This document shows, piece by piece, positions 1 through 9,120 of a stretch of DNA of 54,848 nt; position 1 is the first letter of the stretch, and every line of letters starts with the position of its first letter. The DNA lies in contig CAZEXM010000002.1 of NCBI GenBank assembly GCA_964515915.1, positions 1-54,848 of the forward strand, given 5' to 3'. The translations under genes were made by a program, and so were the position numbers. A model generated the notes under the pieces. It made no database searches, was not told the origin of the DNA, and saw only the letters and a list, made by a program, of their open reading frames with translations. This DNA comes from JAHOYW01 sp964515915 (GTDB lineage: Bacteria; Verrucomicrobiota; Lentisphaeria; Victivallales; Victivallaceae).

Positions 1-54
1 TGTTAATGCAGTATATTATTAGTAACTAACTCTTAGATTGCAAATTGGTATTAA

Positions 55-3000
55 TCATTCAACGACGAACATGATCGTCCTCAGTCCCGGTTTATTCAGG
101 GCGGCTTGCGCGTTAATCAGGAAACCGTATTCATCTGCGGGAACAAGGCGTGGTTTCAGATCGACCGTACAAATAATTTCCAGCCTGCGCGGAGAAACTT
201 TTCTGCTGCTGATTTTTATTGTACCGCCGTCCTGCGGTAATTTGATGGAGCAATTTTCAGGTTGAATGACGATCTGTTTGAGATTGCCGGGCAATTCGAC
301 TGAATATTTTATTCTAAGGCGTTTATATTCACTTTGGAAATACGGATTCACGCGTTTTTCGCTTCCCGTTGAAATTAAGTTTTTCAGATAATCAACCGGT
401 AATTTGAAATAAAGATATTTACCGTCTTTTACCACGTAATCAGGAATTTTCACGGCATAATCTACTTTGCCGGGATAAGCCTTGAAATTGCTGGTTAATT
501 TTCTTATCGGGACGGCGGACTGGGCGAGCCGCGATACCGCTTTCTCGAAATAACGTTTATGTTCTTCGGGTGAAATTTCACTGAATAAACGATTGTTTTT
601 TTCGAAATAGCGCCCGTAGTAAGAGGCGGCGGAGGAAATTAAAGTACTGCCGTCATTGAATAGTTTTAAGTTGTATTCCAGGTCAAGACGGTTGGCCATA
701 GCTGCCTGCGCTTTGATGATTTCCAACTTGGCGCTGGTCAAATTCAAGGCGATATTGCCTTCGTTGGCACAAGTGCCGAGTTGAGCGTACTGGCTGCTGT
801 CATTGAAGAAATAACTCTTCCCTTTGTGGACGACTTTGACCAGTACCGTGTCAAAATCATTGGCGGGGCGGGCATTAAGTTCAGCCAGAGTCTGTGCCAG
901 CGCGGGAGCGTTCGCGACAGCAAGGAATTCCGCTTTGAAACCAGCTTTTTTAAGCATAGTATACAACAGCACCGCGCGGTCGGTGGAGTTGCCGTAGGCG
1001 TCGAGTAAAGTTTTGTCCGCGCTGCTAATGCAGGATAGCGGAAGCGAACTCAGGCCGGGGCCGGCTGAGCGTATTTTTTTGGCGACATAATCACGGATTG
1101 CCCGCATTGCCTCAAGCGGCAGTTTACCGGCAGCGAGTTCAGTTGCCAGGGTTTCAGTTTTCGTTTGCTTGCTGCTGGCTCTTTCCAGATATGTTCTCAC
1201 TTCTTTTGAATAATCCTGCCAGTCCCCGGTGGAAAAACTAAGCGCCGGGGCAAAAAGCCATGCGGGAGGCGTTCTTATTTCCGATGGAATCGCCGCGACA
1301 TTGGCGCTTTGCCATTTTTGAATAATCTTTCCATCTTTTCTGCTGCTGGAAACTTGCAGGCATTCCGTCGGTTTTGAAATTTTCAATTTCATCTTTTCGG
1401 GGTATTGCAGAATGACTTGTTTGCTGATAACGGGGTCGCTGCTTTGGAAAAGGGCAGTAGTGCTGATGAAAGGCTGTTCATTATTTTCCACGGCCAGCTC
1501 ATATTCGATCAGGCTGCCGACTTGAACGCCGGGCAGGGCGACTACCATGATTTTACCGGCGGGATAACGCGGCGCGCTGCCGGCCCAGCCTTGATCCATG
1601 ATATTGGTTTCGGTTTTGTTCAGTTTTAACTTTTTGCCGTCCGGGTTGGTGATGACAAGGGATTTGACGGAAACTTTTTGCCATACGGGGTTATAATAGA
1701 ATTTTATTTCTGAATTATTTTTGACGCCGGCATAGCTTAATATTTTCTTTTTCACCTTAGTGCTGGTGGTGAAGCTGTGTTGATTTCTAATATTAATCAA
1801 ACTTTTTTGGCTGACGATTACGGCTTGAGCCGCCGGGAACAATTTTTTCAGGTCTTTTACTTTCGCGAAATCCTTTTGCACGACAAGCATTTTGCGGTTT
1901 TGAAATTGAATTGTCTTAATATCCTTTTTCAGTTTTATATATTCTTCGGGCAGAAATTCAACCGCGTTAATGAAATATTTGGATTTGCCGACGAGATAAT
2001 TATCTTTGAGTTTAATTTCGCGTTTCCAATTAAGTTTGTCCCAAGTGATTTTTTTGTATTCGGGAAATTTGGCGATAGTGAAATCTACCGGCAATTTATA
2101 ATTAAAGTTTTCAACAACGCCGCAGGTAGCTGATAGCAACAGGGGGTATTTGCGTTTTTTCAAACCCGTACTGCCCAGTATCCAGTTTACAGCGCTGAAT
2201 GAAGAACCAATCCGGGGTATTTGCATGAGCATCGCGTTTTTGCCTTGAATCAGCAGGCTGTTTGTGCTGAAACTGAATTCAACCGCGAGCGGAATTTTGA
2301 AATCACGCAAATTTCCGGGAGTGATTTTAAAGCTGGTGAGTTTAGCGCCGGGCAACAGGGATTTCAGGCGCGCGGCGAAAAACTGCTTGATGCGTTCCGG
2401 CTTCCAGCGTAAAAACGCGCCGCGATAAATACCGTCGTTGATTCCGTTAAATTTGAGTTTTGTGCTTGCCGTCAGGCTGCCGTTCTTGAGTAATTCGCCG
2501 GTGGTGTCCGCCTGCAGCAGATTAGCGGCCGCCGGGACGACCGGCGAGGTGAGTAAATCACTGCCGGAAGGTATGGCCGGCAAATAACTTTTGTCCGAGA
2601 GGTACGCCGGCAGTATATCCCTGGAGGTTTCGTCGGTGGGGTCCATCAGGACAGTTTCACCTTTTTTCGTGACTGCGCCGGTGATGGCGTGGTTAAATAT
2701 GCTGTTGGGGACTTCTTTGTCTTTCTTTGGGCCGTTCATGATTAATACGGGATAAGCTTTGATGCCGGCGAGGCGGAGCATTCCCGCGAGCAGGGCGGCT
2801 TTGTCGCGGCAGACGCCGTAGCGGTTTTTGAAAGTCATGTCAATATCGTGCGGTTCATAGCCGGGTGCCGTGGTTTCAATGGTAAGTCCCATATAACGGA
2901 TTTTGTTTGCGACGAAATGGAAAACAGCTTCGATTTTCTTCCGGTCGCTGTTGAGTCCTTTGGTTAATTCCGCGACTTTCTCTTTCATTGCCGGGCTTAC

Positions 3001-3873
3001 TTTAGTCAGGTGCGGGGCACAGAGTTTGTCGTACCATTTGGAGATTTCCGCCCACGATGCCGCGGTGCTGAGCAGCAGGCGCTGGGTATACATATAATAA
3101 GCCGGCATTTTTGGCTCAGGGAAAATACGCGGCAGATTGCGGAAGGTCCAATCGTAAATGATTCTGTCGCCGACTTCTTTTTTACTGAATGAAACTGAAT
3201 CTTTAACCGGGTCTTTGACGAGATATTTTTTCAGCGGCCTGTTTTTGGGGCCGTTGACCACTATATTGTAATATACCACCGGAGTTGTCGTCTGCAGCAC
3301 ATACATATCGGTCCAAATGTTTTTCATGCGCGGCGCAGTGAGACTGCGCTGTACAAAATAATACATTGTATCGCCGATTTCCACGCCCGGAACGGTTACG
3401 CTTAAAATTTTAGCGTTGGGATTGTAAATATTGCTTCCCATTTGTCCGGGACTAATCATTACTTTTGAATTTTTGGCGATATCGATTTTTATGACTTTGC
3501 CATTCGGTTTTATTATCTCAATAGCCCATATTTTGACTTTTCCGTATGCGCGGTTGAAATATTCACTGAATACGCCCGCGCCGCGTTTGCCTTTTTCAGT
3601 AAGGATTTTCTGGTAGAATTCATCAAATTCAAGTGAAGTGCCGTCCGCTTGATAAGTAATTTTCTGCACGTCCCGTACTAACACGCTGTCGGCATCCGGA
3701 TATTTTTCCCGATTCACCTTTCTTATTGCCGTCATTACTTTGGGGCGGCTAATAAAAGATTTGGGAACTGTCTGGCTCTGCTTCGTTTTCAGTTTGCCGC
3801 CGGCCGGCAGGACGGGTTGTCCAACTATGAGAAATGCCAATATAATTAAAGCTTTATGAAAATGTAATTTCAT
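55..3873 (-). CDS. Secreted DUF3857 / transglutaminase-like protein, internally duplicated
   Basis: A 1272-residue protein. I start it at the ATG at 3873 because AGGAG lies 8 nt upstream and the N-terminus then reads as a signal peptide (MKLHFHK, then a hydrophobic stretch ALIILAFLIVG); longer in-frame starts lack a ribosome site. Residues about 50-220 match DUF3857. Residues about 270-420 match the transglutaminase-like fold, with Cys355 in YGVCRDKA, His395 in FNHA and Asp411 in LMDP as the probable catalytic triad. The same pair repeats at about residues 700-850 (DUF3857-like) and 910-1030, but there the Cys aligns with Ser963 (YGNSTDRA), the His with Thr1009 and the Asp with Asn or a shifted Asp, so the second unit should be catalytically dead. 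Probably periplasmic or exported; a role in peptide or cell-wall processing is family-level inference. It is the last gene on its strand before the left edge and shares no operon here. Confidence 0.85.
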   Translation of the reverse strand: MKLHFHKALIILAFLIVGQPVLPAGGKLKTKQSQTVPKSFISRPKVMTAIRKVNREKYPDADSVLVRDVQKITYQADGTSLEFDEFYQKILTEKGKRGAGVFSEYFNRAYGKVKIWAIEIIKPNGKVIKIDIAKNSKVMISPGQMGSNIYNPNAKILSVTVPGVEIGDTMYYFVQRSLTAPRMKNIWTDMYVLQTTTPVVYYNIVVNGPKNRPLKKYLVKDPVKDSVSFSKKEVGDRIIYDWTFRNLPRIFPEPKMPAYYMYTQRLLLSTAASWAEISKWYDKLCAPHLTKVSPAMKEKVAELTKGLNSDRKKIEAVFHFVANKIRYMGLTIETTAPGYEPHDIDMTFKNRYGVCRDKAALLAGMLRLAGIKAYPVLIMNGPKKDKEVPNSIFNHAITGAVTKKGETVLMDPTDETSRDILPAYLSDKSYLPAIPSGSDLLTSPVVPAAANLLQADTTGELLKNGSLTASTKLKFNGINDGIYRGAFLRWKPERIKQFFAARLKSLLPGAKLTSFKITPGNLRDFKIPLAVEFSFSTNSLLIQGKNAMLMQIPRIGSSFSAVNWILGSTGLKKRKYPLLLSATCGVVENFNYKLPVDFTIAKFPEYKKITWDKLNWKREIKLKDNYLVGKSKYFINAVEFLPEEYIKLKKDIKTIQFQNRKMLVVQKDFAKVKDLKKLFPAAQAVIVSQKSLINIRNQHSFTTSTKVKKKILSYAGVKNNSEIKFYYNPVWQKVSVKSLVITNPDGKKLKLNKTETNIMDQGWAGSAPRYPAGKIMVVALPGVQVGSLIEYELAVENNEQPFISTTALFQSSDPVISKQVILQYPEKMKLKISKPTECLQVSSSRKDGKIIQKWQSANVAAIPSEIRTPPAWLFAPALSFSTGDWQDYSKEVRTYLERASSKQTKTETLATELAAGKLPLEAMRAIRDYVAKKIRSAGPGLSSLPLSCISSADKTLLDAYGNSTDRAVLLYTMLKKAGFKAEFLAVANAPALAQTLAELNARPANDFDTVLVKVVHKGKSYFFNDSSQYAQLGTCANEGNIALNLTSAKLEIIKAQAAMANRLDLEYNLKLFNDGSTLISSAASYYGRYFEKNNRLFSEISPEEHKRYFEKAVSRLAQSAVPIRKLTSNFKAYPGKVDYAVKIPDYVVKDGKYLYFKLPVDYLKNLISTGSEKRVNPYFQSEYKRLRIKYSVELPGNLKQIVIQPENCSIKLPQDGGTIKISSRKVSPRRLEIICTVDLKPRLVPADEYGFLINAQAALNKPGLRTIMFVVE

Positions 3874-4251
3874 AAAAAATCTCCTGTATTTTTTTATTTT
3901 AATGAAAACAATAACCTCAATTACTAAAAATACCAATACATTTGACATTTTAATGTAGTGAAGCGGCCGCAAATCCCGCGCATATCTTTTGCTTATTCAA
4001 GTGGGCGGAGCACGAGCGGAAAAAGCAAAAAAACATGGTGCAGGCGCCTGCGCCTGCTGCCGCCTGCATAAGGCGCGGGGGGAGTTTGAGGGGCGAAGCG
4101 CCCCTCAACAAATAACGCCAAACCGGTGCAGTCGGCTTACAAATTTCCATAGAAATGAATTTATCTTAGTTTGGCGATTGTTTTTGCCGTATCTTATAGT
4201 ATAGTTCATCTAATAATACTGGATTGACAAAAAAGTAAGAGTTTATTTATA
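3874..4251. other. Divergent intergenic region with a stable hairpin
   Basis: This 378-nt gap separates the divergent DUF3857/transglutaminase gene and the STAS operon, so promoters for both should lie here. It holds C- and G-rich low-complexity sequence around 4040-4080 and a perfect 10-bp stem at 4086-4095 / 4099-4108 around the core GCGAAGC, a sequence known to form an exceptionally stable DNA mini-hairpin. No T-run follows, so it is not an obvious terminator. I see no convincing gene; short open frames here lack ribosome sites and family resemblance. Confidence 0.5.
4086..4108. repeat. Perfect 10-bp inverted repeat (GCGAAGC-core hairpin)
   Basis: The arms TTGAGGGGCG and CGCCCCTCAA pair perfectly around AAG. 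The same GCGAAGC core occurs in the first hairpin of the two 195-bp elements near 14.7 and 21.1 kb. Function unknown; a REP-like or structural site is possible. Confidence 0.6.
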
Positions 4252-4253
4252 AT
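4224..4253 (+). promoter_or_regulatory. Consensus sigma-70-like promoter overlapping the STAS start codon
   Basis: TTGACA at 4224-4229 and TATAAT at 4248-4253 are both perfect consensus hexamers with an 18-nt spacer. The -10 box overlaps the ATG at 4252, so transcription from here would begin inside the STAS gene. A second weaker candidate lies upstream (TTGGCG 4171, TATAGT 4195, 18-nt spacer) and would give a normal leader of about 45 nt. Which one is used cannot be told from sequence. Confidence 0.35.
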
Positions 4254-4584
4254 GAAATTGAAATCGTACAAAAAAAATGACATTGTTGTTATTGAGATAT
4301 CCGGGCGGCTCAATGCGGTGAATGTGCATTTGCTGCAAAATAAATTTCAGGAATTTTGTCCTGAAGAGAATAGTTTTGTTTTCGATTTGGCGTCTCTGGA
4401 ATACCTTGACAGTACCGGACTCGGGGGCGTTGTGGCCTGTCTCAAAACCGCAACTGATAATGACGGCGACGTAAAAATAGCCTGTTTGCAGAACAAAACT
4501 AAAATGGTTTTTGAAATCACGCGCGCATATAAGATTTTTGATATTTTCGAGGATGTTGACTCAGCTCTGGCGGCATTTAAATGA
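4252..4584 (+). CDS. STAS-domain anti-sigma factor antagonist
   Basis: A 110-residue single STAS domain of the SpoIIAA/RsbV type. The family's phosphorylation loop is clear as LDSTGLGG, with Ser54 the expected phosphoacceptor. Unphosphorylated members bind an RsbW/SpoIIAB-type kinase and release its sigma factor or other partner. The next gene, 85 nt downstream on the same strand, carries both a PP2C phosphatase and an RsbW-like ATPase, so the two probably form one partner-switching module. The ATG at 4252 gives the normal N-terminal beta strand of the fold; only a weak purine-rich site (AAGAG) precedes it. Two glycosyltransferase genes follow in the same direction, hinting that the switch may control surface polysaccharide. 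No sigma factor gene is visible nearby. Confidence 0.85.
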   Translation: MKLKSYKKNDIVVIEISGRLNAVNVHLLQNKFQEFCPEENSFVFDLASLEYLDSTGLGGVVACLKTATDNDGDVKIACLQNKTKMVFEITRAYKIFDIFEDVDSALAAFK

Positions 4585-4668
4585 CATGCAGTCTTTTTGC
4601 AAAAATGTTTAAGGTATCGAACTGAATATAAATATTTAAGCAGGGCCGCTTACTTGGTTTGCGGGATA

Positions 4669-6300
4669 GTGATTTTGAAACTTCATTGTAAAGACATAAA
4701 TCTTTTGGCGGTAGACAGTGAGATGACCAACCTTCTGCTGTTAGAGGAAGCTCTGAAAAATGAAGGCATTAATGTGGATTGCTGTAATGTTGGCGAAAAA
4801 GCAATTGAATTAACCAAAAAAAATAATTACGATGTTGTACTGCTTGATATAGTGATGCCCGGTAAGGATGGTTTTGAACTCCGCAAGCTGATTCGAAAAC
4901 ATAATCCATATTTGCCGATAATTTATCTTACCGCGATTGTTGATACTGCTTACAGCGATCTGCTTGAGAAGATTGCCAGCGATCAAGCCACTTATTACAT
5001 GAAAAAACCTTTCGAACTGCCCCGCTTGCTCAAAATGCTCAAAACCGTAGTCAAAACTCATCGTTCCGAAGATCAAACCCGGAAATATTATAATGTTCTG
5101 GAGGAAAATCTCAATTTGGCTTCAGAAGTGCAGCACTTGCTTTTGCCGGATTGGGTCATAATCGAGGATAGTTTCATAATGTCATCACTTTACCGGCCTG
5201 TTTACAAAGTCAGCGGTGATATTTTCGAGGCCATTAAAATCAGTCCCGGGCGTTATTTTATTATTCTGGGGGATATTGCCGGGCATGGTATTCAAGCCGC
5301 CCTGTATATGAGCGCCATCCAGGCCTTGCTCAAAACGATTATTATGGCTGCCGGGGATGATATCAGGATTGATGATATTTTGAATCGCCTGAACAGCTTT
5401 TTCTGTGTGGATATGCAGGGGGAAAATTATATGACCTGTATAGCGGCACTGTTTGATTTTAATGCAAATAAATTACAATTTATCAGTGCGGGGCACCTCA
5501 GTTTCTTCATGCATGATGCCAAATCCGGAAAAACACAATTATTAAATTCCGGAAACAGAGGCGCGATTCCGGTCGGCTGGGTTAAAGATTACGGGTTCAA
5601 TTGTGAAAGCGAAGCGGTGGAGCTTGATTTCAATGATGACAGTATTTTTTTCGGGGTTACGGATGGAATTGTTGAGATCAGCAATGAAAGAGGCAAAACT
5701 CTGGGTGTTGAAAATTTAAGATTGTTACTTGAAGATTTCGCGACTAGGACGATGCCGCCTTTGGTATCCTATCATGTTTGTCAAGCTGTACCGGAGACCG
5801 GATACACCACCATTGAAGATGATATTTGTATGATCATGATAAAAAAGCAGCAATGCCTGAAAAACGAGAAAAAACATTTACAGCTCACCACTATACCGAG
5901 TATTCAGCATGCCGATTTGCTGGGAATGGAATTTGAACGTTTTATTGTAAAGAATACTAATGATGAAAGATTAGCGGTGCAGGCGGAGTTATTGCTGAAC
6001 GAATTTTTAAATAATATAATTATGCACGGCTTGGAGAGGCTCCAGCAGGAGCGGCCGAAAATTCTGGTTGACCTGCTAATTAATAAAGGTGAAATTGTAT
6101 TGACAATCTGGGATAAAGGCAAGCCCTGGACATTTAATACAAATCCGGTTGTTATTGATGAAAAAATTTGGGATGACAATAATAAATTAGCGACGGCCGG
6201 GCGTGGTATGGCGATCATTAAGTCCATTGCCGGTAAAATTGAATGCACTCGTTATGGAGATTTGAACGAAACGAGTTTCGTTATTATGCGGGAGGGATAA
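4669..6300 (+). CDS. Receiver - PP2C (SpoIIE/RsbU) phosphatase - HATPase fusion regulator
   Basis: About 543 residues from the GTG at 4669; a TTG at 4675 or a more distal TTG at 4597 are alternatives. Residues 10-125 are a response-regulator receiver with phosphoacceptor Asp60 (LLDIVMPG) and the conserved Lys in MKKP; the usual acidic pair is VDS, one Asp replaced by Ser. Residues about 160-375 are a PP2C-type phosphatase of the SpoIIE/RsbU group, with metal-binding Asp in SGD, GDIAGHG and FGVTDG. Residues about 400-540 are a Bergerat ATPase like RsbW: N-box LLLNEFLNN, then WDKGKPW and GRGMAI. Kinase and phosphatase for the STAS protein thus lie on one polypeptide under a phosphorelay input; no histidine kinase is adjacent. 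Followed 5 nt later by a GT2 gene. Confidence 0.85.
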   Translation: MILKLHCKDINLLAVDSEMTNLLLLEEALKNEGINVDCCNVGEKAIELTKKNNYDVVLLDIVMPGKDGFELRKLIRKHNPYLPIIYLTAIVDTAYSDLLEKIASDQATYYMKKPFELPRLLKMLKTVVKTHRSEDQTRKYYNVLEENLNLASEVQHLLLPDWVIIEDSFIMSSLYRPVYKVSGDIFEAIKISPGRYFIILGDIAGHGIQAALYMSAIQALLKTIIMAAGDDIRIDDILNRLNSFFCVDMQGENYMTCIAALFDFNANKLQFISAGHLSFFMHDAKSGKTQLLNSGNRGAIPVGWVKDYGFNCESEAVELDFNDDSIFFGVTDGIVEISNERGKTLGVENLRLLLEDFATRTMPPLVSYHVCQAVPETGYTTIEDDICMIMIKKQQCLKNEKKHLQLTTIPSIQHADLLGMEFERFIVKNTNDERLAVQAELLLNEFLNNIIMHGLERLQQERPKILVDLLINKGEIVLTIWDKGKPWTFNTNPVVIDEKIWDDNNKLATAGRGMAIIKSIAGKIECTRYGDLNETSFVIMREG

Positions 6301-6305
6301 GTTTA

Positions 6306-7175
6306 ATGCCTTTAGTTACTATTGTGATGCGCTCGAAAAATGATATACTTTATATCGAGAGGACTTTTGAGAAGATTCTGGAACAAAAATTCAGCGATTT
6401 TGAAATATTGAATATTGATTCCGGTTCGGAAGACGGTACCTGGGAAATTATCCGGGAAATTAATCCCGATAAATCATGGCGCATAAAACCGGAAAGCTAT
6501 GTTCCCGGAAAAGTGCTCAATGACGCGGTTAATAAAGCCGAAGGCGAAATCATTGTTTTTAATAATTCCGACTGTATTCCCGAAAATGAAAACTGGCTCG
6601 AAAAGCTGATTAAACCACTGCTCTCACCGGGCGCGGACAAAATTTCCGGCGTCTTTTGCGCACAATCAGCCCGGCCTGATGCTTTCGCCCTGGTGCGCAA
6701 AGATAATATGCGCGCCTTTGGCGACGGCAGCATCGCCGCCTGGGAGAACTTTTTCTCATTAGCCAGTTCCGGTGCTTTCCGGAAAATTTTACAGGAGCAT
6801 CCATTCCGGGAGGATTTGCAGTATTCCGAAGATGTGGATTGGGCATGGCGGATGAAAAAGTTGAATTACAAGCCTTTTTACGTTCCGGACGCGAAAGTCG
6901 AACATTCCCATAATTACAGTTTGCAGGAACTGAAAAAACGTTTTTACAATGAAGGAATTGCTGAAGGGCAGATCTACGCAGTAAAAAAGACTTTCTGGCG
7001 CGGCTTCGTTTTGCCTTGCCTGGCGGAGATATGCCGGGATATTATCTATTTATTAAAAGGCGGAAAAATATTGGTTTTGCCGGCTGCCCTGGTGTACCGT
7101 ACTGTGCAGCGTTTTTCAGTCTGGAAAGGGCGGCGCGATTATCTGGCGGCGGGGAAGGGCGGACATGAACAGTAA
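6306..7175 (+). CDS. Family 2 glycosyltransferase
   Basis: A 289-residue GT-A-fold enzyme; ATG at 6306 with GGGAGG about 10 nt upstream. The N-terminus MPLVTIVMRSKND with DSGSEDGT, the donor-site region FNNSDC (a DXD variant) at about residues 90-100 and the late EDVDWAWR acid motif are typical of rhamnosyl- or GalNAc-type GT2 transferases. It should transfer a sugar from a nucleotide donor to a cell-surface glycan or its lipid carrier at the inner face of the membrane. A hydrophobic stretch near residues 230-265 (FVLPCLAEI, ILVLPAALV) may associate with the membrane. It starts 5 nt after the regulator gene and overlaps the next gene by 11 nt, so all four genes from 4252 to 8316 look cotranscribed. 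Donor and acceptor cannot be read from sequence. Confidence 0.85.
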   Translation: MPLVTIVMRSKNDILYIERTFEKILEQKFSDFEILNIDSGSEDGTWEIIREINPDKSWRIKPESYVPGKVLNDAVNKAEGEIIVFNNSDCIPENENWLEKLIKPLLSPGADKISGVFCAQSARPDAFALVRKDNMRAFGDGSIAAWENFFSLASSGAFRKILQEHPFREDLQYSEDVDWAWRMKKLNYKPFYVPDAKVEHSHNYSLQELKKRFYNEGIAEGQIYAVKKTFWRGFVLPCLAEICRDIIYLLKGGKILVLPAALVYRTVQRFSVWKGRRDYLAAGKGGHEQ

Positions 7176-8316
7176 AAAACAAAATATTAAACGAATTTTA
7201 TATGTTTCGGAAAAGGCCGGTTTTTTTGGCGGGGTTGAACGTTATATCTACGACAGCGCGAAAGCCCTGAAAGACGCCGGCTGGAGCGTCAGTATGATGT
7301 TCGCTGAAAAAGCCCTGGACGCAAAATCTTTTCTGGCGCTTTTTGACAAGTCTTTCCAGACGGAGGAAATTGATAAAGTAAGCGCGGAAGAAGATTTTGA
7401 CCTGGTGGTCATTTACAAAGTGAGCAGCGCGCAGCTGGTTTCCAAGCTGCGTCTGGCGTTTAACACTTCCGTATGTGTATCCGACCATGATTATTATTGT
7501 CTGCGGCGCCACAAATATTTCCCGCTCGGACGAATTAATTGTCCTTTGCCGTCAAACCTCTTGTATTGCGGCATCTGTAATATGGGACGGGGGAAAATGT
7601 TCAATTTTGCTGCGTTGCTCAATGAAATCCGCAAATGCCGCAGCTTTATGGTCTTGTCGGAATTTATGCGAAGCAATCTGCTGCTGAACAATTTCGATAA
7701 AAAAGCTATTTTTAAAATTTATCCGGTACAGCAGCTGCCGGCGAAACAAAGTCGAAGAAAAGCTTTTTCCAAGCCCCCCGTAATTATGTTTGCCGGCCAG
7801 TTGATTCGCGGGAAGGGAGTTGATTTAATGCTGTGCGCTTTGGCGCGGCTCAGTAAAGAATATCACGCCCTGATCGTTGGCGATGGCAAAGATATGGACT
7901 TTCTGCAGAATTCAGCTGTAAAGCTGGGGATTGCGGACAAGCTTGAATTTACCGGCTGGCAGAGTGATGTTTCACGATTCTGGCAAAAAGCGGATATTGC
8001 GGTTTTTCCTTCGCGCTGGCAGGAACCTTTCGGTTTGACGGGGATTGAGGCTTTCGCGCACAAAGTGCCGGTGATAGCTTTTGACGTCGGCGGGGTTTCA
8101 GAATGGCTGCATAACGACGAAAACGGTACATCTGTACCTTCAAAAGATGTTACTGCTTTATATGTTGAGCTGGAATATCTTTTAGGCGAACCGGAATTAG
8201 CCGCGAAAATGGGTGAGGCCGGCTATGAATTTGTCGCGAAAAATTTCACGCCCGAAAAATTTGTTTCAGCGATGGACGCGATGCTGAAAAAAACAAAAAA
8301 TAGTAGCCAGAATTAA
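7165..8316 (+). CDS. Family 4 glycosyltransferase
   Basis: A 383-residue GT-B enzyme overlapping the preceding gene by 11 nt, a sign of translational coupling. The N-terminal half has the GGVERYI loop that contacts the acceptor or donor phosphate. The C-terminal donor domain carries FAGQLIRGKG, the PSRWQEPFGL segment and the EX7E-like GLTGIEAFAHKVPVIA motif. A cluster of cysteines at about residues 110-145 (CLRRHKYF..., CPLPSNLLYCGICNMGR) is seen in some GT4 enzymes of O-antigen loci. It probably adds a hexose to a surface polysaccharide together with the GT2 upstream. After its stop I see no strong terminator. Donor unknown. Confidence 0.85.
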   Translation: MNSKKQNIKRILYVSEKAGFFGGVERYIYDSAKALKDAGWSVSMMFAEKALDAKSFLALFDKSFQTEEIDKVSAEEDFDLVVIYKVSSAQLVSKLRLAFNTSVCVSDHDYYCLRRHKYFPLGRINCPLPSNLLYCGICNMGRGKMFNFAALLNEIRKCRSFMVLSEFMRSNLLLNNFDKKAIFKIYPVQQLPAKQSRRKAFSKPPVIMFAGQLIRGKGVDLMLCALARLSKEYHALIVGDGKDMDFLQNSAVKLGIADKLEFTGWQSDVSRFWQKADIAVFPSRWQEPFGLTGIEAFAHKVPVIAFDVGGVSEWLHNDENGTSVPSKDVTALYVELEYLLGEPELAAKMGEAGYEFVAKNFTPEKFVSAMDAMLKKTKNSSQN

Positions 8317-8399
8317 GAATAAATAAAAAGTTAATGTGCCGGATTTTTTGGTGAATGCTTTATCATTCAGGAAAATGAATATCCCGGAGGGATTAAATT

Positions 8400-9053
8400 T
8401 TATTTAAAGCGTATTATCGGCCAGTTGTGTTCGAGCGCCCCGGCTTCTAATTCCTGACACGGATTGGCGGCGACGGGGAAACCCACCGCTTCCAGAATCG
8501 GGAAATCATTGACGCTGTCGCCGTAATAAGCCGCGTCAGCCAAGCTTAAGTTGTGCATTTCGCAATACTCCCGCGCCATGCCGATTTTGCCGGCGCCTAA
8601 AGCGTATTCACCCGCGAGTTTGCCGGTATAATAACCGTCTTTTATCTCTAATTCGGTGGCCAGGCACGCGTCAAAAGCAAAGTATTCCGCAACCGGCCGC
8701 GCGATCGGGCGATTCGTCGCGCTCAATAGAACGGTCGGCACACCTAAAGCCTGAATGCGTTTGACTTCGGTCACTGCATCGGCGTAAATAGTCTTTTTTA
8801 CCCATGTTTCAAAATGCAAGCGCACGAGTTTTTCCATTTCAGCCTCGGTTTTGCCGACAAACTCTTTTAGTTGGAAATCCATAAAGTCAGTTATATCCAG
8901 TTTGCCGTCCACGTATTGGTAATAATAAAACCCGGCACGCTCCAAGGCGCCCGACGGAGCGAGTTTTTGTTCGACGACAAAACTTTTCCACGAAACATCG
9001 CAGTCATTATCAATTAAAGTGTGATCCATATCAAAAAAATAAATTTTCGGCAT
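8400..9053 (-). CDS. HAD superfamily IB phosphatase (SerB-like)
   Basis: A 217-residue haloacid-dehalogenase phosphatase. Motif I is FFDMDHT with nucleophile Asp8 and acid Asp10; motif II is LLSAT; the lysine of motif III is in GAGKIGM; motif IV is YYGDSVNDFP. A cap of about residues 20-85 sits between motifs I and II, as in the IB group that includes phosphoserine phosphatase. AGAGGG lies just upstream of the ATG at 9053. The substrate is unknown: IB members hydrolyse phosphoserine, phosphoglycerolipids and similar small phosphates. It is convergent with the GT4 gene (83-nt gap) and 209 nt downstream of the MNT-HEPN gene on the same strand, with a repeat copy between them, so it may have its own promoter. 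Confidence 0.85.
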   Translation of the reverse strand: MPKIYFFDMDHTLIDNDCDVSWKSFVVEQKLAPSGALERAGFYYYQYVDGKLDITDFMDFQLKEFVGKTEAEMEKLVRLHFETWVKKTIYADAVTEVKRIQALGVPTVLLSATNRPIARPVAEYFAFDACLATELEIKDGYYTGKLAGEYALGAGKIGMAREYCEMHNLSLADAAYYGDSVNDFPILEAVGFPVAANPCQELEAGALEHNWPIIRFK

Positions 9054-9120
9054 CTTTTTTCCCTCTGTTTCCGGTGTTACCGTTAAATAATATTCTATTC
9101 AGAAAAGTGTATTTTAATCA

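Noticed and set aside
1777..2133. A 118-residue plus-strand frame inside the DUF3857/transglutaminase gene.
   Set aside because: Antisense shadow rich in Phe from the opposite strand's Lys/Glu codons; no start signal.
3950..4204. Short opposing frames in the divergent gap before the STAS gene.
   Set aside because: Low-complexity GC-rich sequence and a hairpin; no ribosome sites, no recognisable protein.
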